In this document: one piece after another, positions 43,632 through 46,870 of the stretch
Numbering within the stretch: position 1 is the stretch's first letter
How the letters are laid out: the number at the start of each line of letters is the position of its first letter
Translations under genes and position numbers: made by a program
Assembly: GCF_001816165.1 (NCBI RefSeq)
Contig: NZ_MDZC01000055.1
Location: forward strand, 1-46,870
Length of the DNA: 46,870 nt
Direction of reading: 5' to 3'
Origin: Hymenobacter glacialis
GTDB lineage: Bacteria; Bacteroidota; Bacteroidia; Cytophagales; Hymenobacteraceae
Notes under the pieces: generated by a model
Databases searched by the model: none
Seen by the model: the letters and a program-made list of their open reading frames with translations, nothing else
What the model was told of the DNA's origin: nothing

Positions 43632-43901
43632 ATGGCATCTTCAATTTCTGATATCGCCAATACCGCCGGCGGTGCTGCCAAGAGTGGCACCCGTCCCGCC
43701 AACCGGGTAGGTACTAAAAGCCGTAGGGGCTTTGCTGCCATGAGCCCCGAGACCCAGCGCCGCATCGCCAGCGAAGGCGGCAAAGCATCGCACGCCAGCG
43801 GGCGCGGCCACCGCTTCTCGGCCGAAGAAGCCCGGGACGCCGGCCGCAAGGGTGGCCTGGTAAGCCGCCGCGGCAAGACCTCGCCCACGGCCAGCAAGTA
43901 A
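43632..43901 (+). CDS. KGG-motif stress protein
   Basis: The 89-residue protein carries the KGG-type motifs of general stress proteins: RGFAAMSPETQRRIASEGGK, then GRGHRFSAEEARDAGRKGG. It is small, basic and hydrophilic, and probably unfolded in solution. ATG 43632 (MASSISDIANT) is preferred over an upstream start at 43599. It is divergent from egtB, the ergothioneine gene, suggesting a shared response to drying or oxidation; that is an inference. Confidence 0.88.
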   Translation: MASSISDIANTAGGAAKSGTRPANRVGTKSRRGFAAMSPETQRRIASEGGKASHASGRGHRFSAEEARDAGRKGGLVSRRGKTSPTASK

Positions 43902-43927
43902 GCGCCACCCAGGCGGGCGATGCCGCG

Positions 43928-43935
43928 CATCTTTG
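43928..43935 (+). promoter_or_regulatory. -7-like box (CATCTTTG) abutting the menC start
   Basis: CATCTTTG is one base from TAnnTTTG and ends 4 nt before the ATG at 43940. It is another case of a box almost touching the start codon. Confidence 0.35.
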
Positions 43936-43939
43936 CGCT

Positions 43940-45007
43940 ATGCTTCGCCTCACCTACACGCAGCGCGCCCTGCGCTTCAACTTTCCTGCCCGCACTTCCC
44001 GGGGTGCCCTTGCCGAGCACGTGGCCTGGTACCTGTACCTGACCGATACCGCCGCTCCCGCTGCCGCCGGCCTGGGCGAGGCCGCCCCGCTGGCGGGCCT
44101 CAGCCCCGATTACGACTCCACATTTCCAGACGCAGTAGCCCAGCTCTGCGACCGGTTCAATGCCGGGGCATTTGCCACTTTCGCGGTGGCCGATGTCCCG
44201 GCATTTGTGGGTCCGGGCCTGCCGTCGCTGGTGTTTGCCCTCGAAACGGCCGTGCTCGACCTGGCCCACGGCGGGCTCCGGCAGCTCTACGCCAACGCCT
44301 TCGGCCAGGGCCGGGCCGCGCTGCCCATCAACGGCCTGGTGTGGATGGGCGACGCGCCGTTTATGCGCGAGCAGATTCGGCAGAAGCTGGCGGCCGGGTA
44401 TTCGTGCCTGAAACTCAAAATTGGCGGGCTAGACTTCGCCACGGAACTGGCGCTGCTCACCGAAATCCGCGCCGTGGCGGGCCCGGAGCAGCTCATGTTG
44501 CGCGTGGATGCCAACGGGGCCTTCGCCCCCGCCGACGCTCCCGCCAAGCTGGAACAGCTGGCCGCCTTTCGCATTCATTCCATCGAGCAGCCCATCGCGG
44601 CCGGGCAGCGCCCCGCCATGGCGGCCCTGGCTCGTGCCTCGCCCCTGCCCATTGCCCTCGACGAGGAGCTGATTGGGGTGGTGGACCCGGCCGAGCAGGC
44701 CGCGCTGCTCGATGAAATTCAGCCGGCCTTCATCGTGCTCAAACCCACGCTGCTGGGCGGCCACGCAGCCACGCACCGCTGGGTGGCGCTGGCCCAGGCC
44801 CGGGGCATCGGCTGGTGGATTACCTCGGCGCTGGAGTCGAACGTGGGCCTGAACGCGGTGGCCCAGCTCACCGGTCAGTACGAGGTGGCCGGCTTTGCTC
44901 AGGGCCTGGGCACGGGCCAGCTGTACCAAAACAATGTGGCGGCCCCGCTGGATATTACGGGCGGCTGGTTGCGCTACGACCCCGCCGGGGCATGGGAGCT
45001 GCCGTAG
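43940..45007 (+). CDS. menC: o-Succinylbenzoate synthase
   Basis: MenC dehydrates SHCHC to o-succinylbenzoate in menaquinone synthesis. The 355-residue enolase-superfamily product has the acid/base Lys pair in LKLKIGG (Lys158 and Lys160), metal ligands Asp190 (RVDANG), Glu216 (SIEQP) and Asp241 (ALDEEL), and the second catalytic Lys268 (VLKPTLLGG). All key residues are present. Members of the related N-acylamino-acid racemase group can look alike, but the early LxFxxPxRTSRG part supports menC. No other men gene lies nearby. Confidence 0.92.
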   Translation: MLRLTYTQRALRFNFPARTSRGALAEHVAWYLYLTDTAAPAAAGLGEAAPLAGLSPDYDSTFPDAVAQLCDRFNAGAFATFAVADVPAFVGPGLPSLVFALETAVLDLAHGGLRQLYANAFGQGRAALPINGLVWMGDAPFMREQIRQKLAAGYSCLKLKIGGLDFATELALLTEIRAVAGPEQLMLRVDANGAFAPADAPAKLEQLAAFRIHSIEQPIAAGQRPAMAALARASPLPIALDEELIGVVDPAEQAALLDEIQPAFIVLKPTLLGGHAATHRWVALAQARGIGWWITSALESNVGLNAVAQLTGQYEVAGFAQGLGTGQLYQNNVAAPLDITGGWLRYDPAGAWELP

Positions 45008-45079
45008 GCCGGTGCGCCGGCATCAGGTAATGGCGCGGCTTCTTCGCTTAACTTACCGGTTCGGTTGCGTTTCCTCGCT

Positions 45080-46345
45080 ATGCTTGTTTCGCGTGTTCTG
45101 CGTTTGCTCCTTTTCCTGGGCCTTGGCTGGGAAATGCGCACGCCCGCGCACGCCCAGCCCGGTACTGCGCCGGGTCTTTTCGGCTTGAGCAACCCCCGGC
45201 AGAAAAAGGCCCGCATTCCCATTCAGCTGCAACGCAACCTGCTGGTGGTGAAAGCCAATTTGAACGGCAGCGGCCCCTACAATTTCCTGCTCGACACGGG
45301 CGTGAACACGTCCATCATCACCTCCCCCACCCTGGCCGACTCGCTGGGGCTGCGGCATGGGCAGCAGTACCGCGTGGTGGGCGCCGGTGGCCTCGATACG
45401 GGCCTGCTGGCCTACCAGACCGACAGCGTGCGGGTAGAGCTGGACGGCGTGGTGGCCCCGCACATGACCTGGCTGGTGCTCTCCGACGATGCCCTGAACC
45501 TCTCGGGCTACATCGGCATGCCCATTCACGGCATCCTGGGCTCCGAGCTGTTCCGCAGCTTTGTGGTGGCCCTGCAGCTGGATAACAACCAGATGGTGGT
45601 GCACGACCCGGCCACGTTCCGCGCTCCCTCCGGCAAGAAATGGGACGCGGTGCCCCTGACAGTACAAAAAAACAAGGCCTACTTCACCGCCAACGTGCAG
45701 CTGACCGACTCGCTGACCCTGCCGCTAAAGCTGGTGCTCGACACCGGTGCGAGCCACGCCCTATCCATAGAGCTCGAATCGGACCCGCGCCTGATGGCCC
45801 CGGCCCGGCGCCTGCCCACCGACCTGGGCCGGGGCCTCTCGGGCATTGTGCAGGGCTACCTGGGCCGGGTGCCCACGCTGCGGCTGGGGCGCTACCGCCT
45901 GCGCTCGGTGCTCACCTCCTACCCCAACGCCGCCGATGTGCAAAGCCGCACCGACGTGGCCCGCAACGGCAACATTGGCTACGAGCTGCTCAAGCGCTTC
46001 TCGCTCATCATCGACTACCCGCACCAGCGCATGCTGCTGCGGCCCAATTCAAGATTTCGGGACCCGTTTGAGCACGACATGTGCGGCATTGAGCTGCTGG
46101 CGGCCGGCCCCCAGTACCGCCGCTACCTGATACTTCGCGTCATGCCCGGGTCGCCGGCCGATGCCGCCGGCCTGCAGGTCGAGGATGAGCTGCTCAGCAT
46201 CAACTTTCTACCAGTGGAAGGCTTCACCCTCACCCAGCTCGACCGCATCCTGCATTCGGAAGACGGGCGCGTGCTGCTCCTGGTGCTGCGCCGCGCCGAT
46301 GGCAGCCTGCACACTGCCTCGGTGCGCCTCAAACGGCAGATTTGA
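45080..46345 (+). CDS. Two-lobed retropepsin-like aspartic protease with PDZ domain
   Basis: From ATG 45080 the 421-residue protein has a signal peptide (MLVSRVLRLLLFLGLGWEMR, then AHAQPG), a first lobe with the catalytic triad Asp72-Thr-Gly (NFLLDTGVNTS), a second with Asp221-Thr-Gly (LVLDTGASHAL), and a C-terminal PDZ domain (ILRVMPGSPADAAGLQVEDE). In one chain the two lobes would make the complete active site that viral retropepsins build by pairing two chains. TTG 45065 is an alternative start that lengthens the signal. It is probably periplasmic or secreted. Confidence 0.88.
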   Translation: MLVSRVLRLLLFLGLGWEMRTPAHAQPGTAPGLFGLSNPRQKKARIPIQLQRNLLVVKANLNGSGPYNFLLDTGVNTSIITSPTLADSLGLRHGQQYRVVGAGGLDTGLLAYQTDSVRVELDGVVAPHMTWLVLSDDALNLSGYIGMPIHGILGSELFRSFVVALQLDNNQMVVHDPATFRAPSGKKWDAVPLTVQKNKAYFTANVQLTDSLTLPLKLVLDTGASHALSIELESDPRLMAPARRLPTDLGRGLSGIVQGYLGRVPTLRLGRYRLRSVLTSYPNAADVQSRTDVARNGNIGYELLKRFSLIIDYPHQRMLLRPNSRFRDPFEHDMCGIELLAAGPQYRRYLILRVMPGSPADAAGLQVEDELLSINFLPVEGFTLTQLDRILHSEDGRVLLLVLRRADGSLHTASVRLKRQI

Positions 46346-46408
46346 GCCGGACCGGCGGCTGTACCTTCGCGGCGTATTACCGCCATCACAACTCCCCATC
46401 CGCTTTCT

Positions 46409-46786
46409 ATGACTGCTCGTCTTTTAATTCAACTCGCTGGCCTGCTTGGTGGCCTGGGCGTGGCCATCGGCGCCTTTGGGGCCCACGGCCTGCGCGGCTT
46501 CCTTGAAAAAACCGGTCGTTTCGATACCTTCGAAACCGCCGTGCGCTACCAGTTTTACCACGTGCTGGCGTTGCTGGCCATCGGCGTGCTGTGGGCGGCC
46601 CGCCCCGAGCTGCGGGCGCTGGGCACCACGGGCTGGCTGTGGCTGGGCGGCATCATCGTGTTCAGCGGGTCGCTGTATGCGCTGGTGTTCACAGGCGTTA
46701 CCAAGCTGGGCGCGGTGGCGCCCATTGGCGGCCTGCTCCTCATGGCCGGCTGGATTAGCCTGCTGCTGGCGGCACGCAAGCTGTAG
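46409..46786 (+). CDS. DUF423 membrane protein
   Basis: The 125-residue protein has four membrane helices, with the DUF423 pattern: GGLGVAIGAFGAHGLRGFL at the start, VRYQFYHVLALLAIGVL, LGGIIVFSGSLYALVF, and GAVAPIGGLLLMAGWISLLL near the end. The function of the family (YgdD in E. coli) is unknown. It follows the protease gene by 63 bp with a TACCTTCG-like box in the gap. Confidence 0.9.
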   Translation: MTARLLIQLAGLLGGLGVAIGAFGAHGLRGFLEKTGRFDTFETAVRYQFYHVLALLAIGVLWAARPELRALGTTGWLWLGGIIVFSGSLYALVFTGVTKLGAVAPIGGLLLMAGWISLLLAARKL

Positions 46787-46820
46787 CGCGCTGGCCCGGC
46801 CGCTGGGCCGGCTGCGTCTC

Positions 46821-46862
46821 ACCCTAAAAAGCTGCGCGCTTGCGGTCAGGCCCTTTTAGGGT
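46821..46862. other. Palindrome near window end (possible terminator)
   Basis: ACCCTAAAA (46821-46829) pairs exactly with TTTTAGGGT (46854-46862). The loop is 24 nt. It lies 34 nt after the DUF423 stop and could end that transcript, but there is no clear T-run outside the stem and the window ends just after. Confidence 0.45.
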
Positions 46863-46870
46863 CGGTTCTA

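Overview
The window looks like a chromosomal segment of an aerobic, GC-rich member of the Bacteroidota, most likely Cytophagales and close to Hymenobacter. The evidence is a secreted protein with a type IX secretion (T9SS) sorting tail, DUF4296 and DUF58/von Willebrand (Bat-like) genes, a TPR-type histidine kinase of Cytophagales style, menC (menaquinone), and promoter boxes of the Bacteroidota type (TTTG ... TAnnTTTG). No rRNA, tRNA, phage, transposase, CRISPR array or integrase was recognised.

Layout. 1-2000: end of an unidentified gene and a large membrane protein. 2223-5989 (minus): T9SS cargo protein with IPT/TIG domains, and murI. 6108-10496: small acidic protein, GDSL lipoprotein, and an ABC exporter pair (ATPase plus FtsX-type permease). 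10632-17234: amidohydrolase, S9 peptidase and a convergent TPR histidine kinase. 17672-18166: AT-rich ankyrin gene. 18278-20193: ABC-F protein with a broken C-terminus. 20411-22509: lipoprotein, DUF952 protein and acidic protein among several palindromic repeats. 22661-25766: hppD and a phosphohexomutase. 25898-26569: AT-rich gene followed by an attC-like structure. 26643-33453 (minus): envelope protein, AarF/UbiB kinase, phasin-like protein, acyltransferase, YggS. 33608-36539 (minus): three-gene Bat-like operon. 36577-37992: DUF4296 lipoprotein, CsaA, DUF922. 38348-43355 (minus): MATE transporter, then an egtB-egtD-aminotransferase operon for ergothioneine. 43632-46786 (plus): KGG stress protein, menC, two-lobed aspartic protease with PDZ, DUF423.

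Genes that work together: the ABC exporter pair (7247-10496), the DUF58/membrane/vWA operon (35646-36539, 34663-35643, 33608-34630), and egtB-egtD with a third PLP enzyme. The egt operon faces a KGG-type stress gene, so this side of the window has a stress-protection flavour.

The most notable non-coding content is a set of dispersed palindromes, most sharing the ends AGAACG/CGTTCT. In the main family both arms change together between copies, so the ability to pair is kept; two copies are nested palindromes. A separate 36-bp inverted repeat fills the space between yggS and the vWA gene. Several start codons lie only 3-6 nt after a TAnnTTTG-like box, suggesting leaderless or nearly leaderless mRNAs. 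None of the protein systems is clearly new; the best candidates for undescribed biology are the covarying palindromes, the leaderless architecture, the attC-like cassette, and the third gene of the egt operon.
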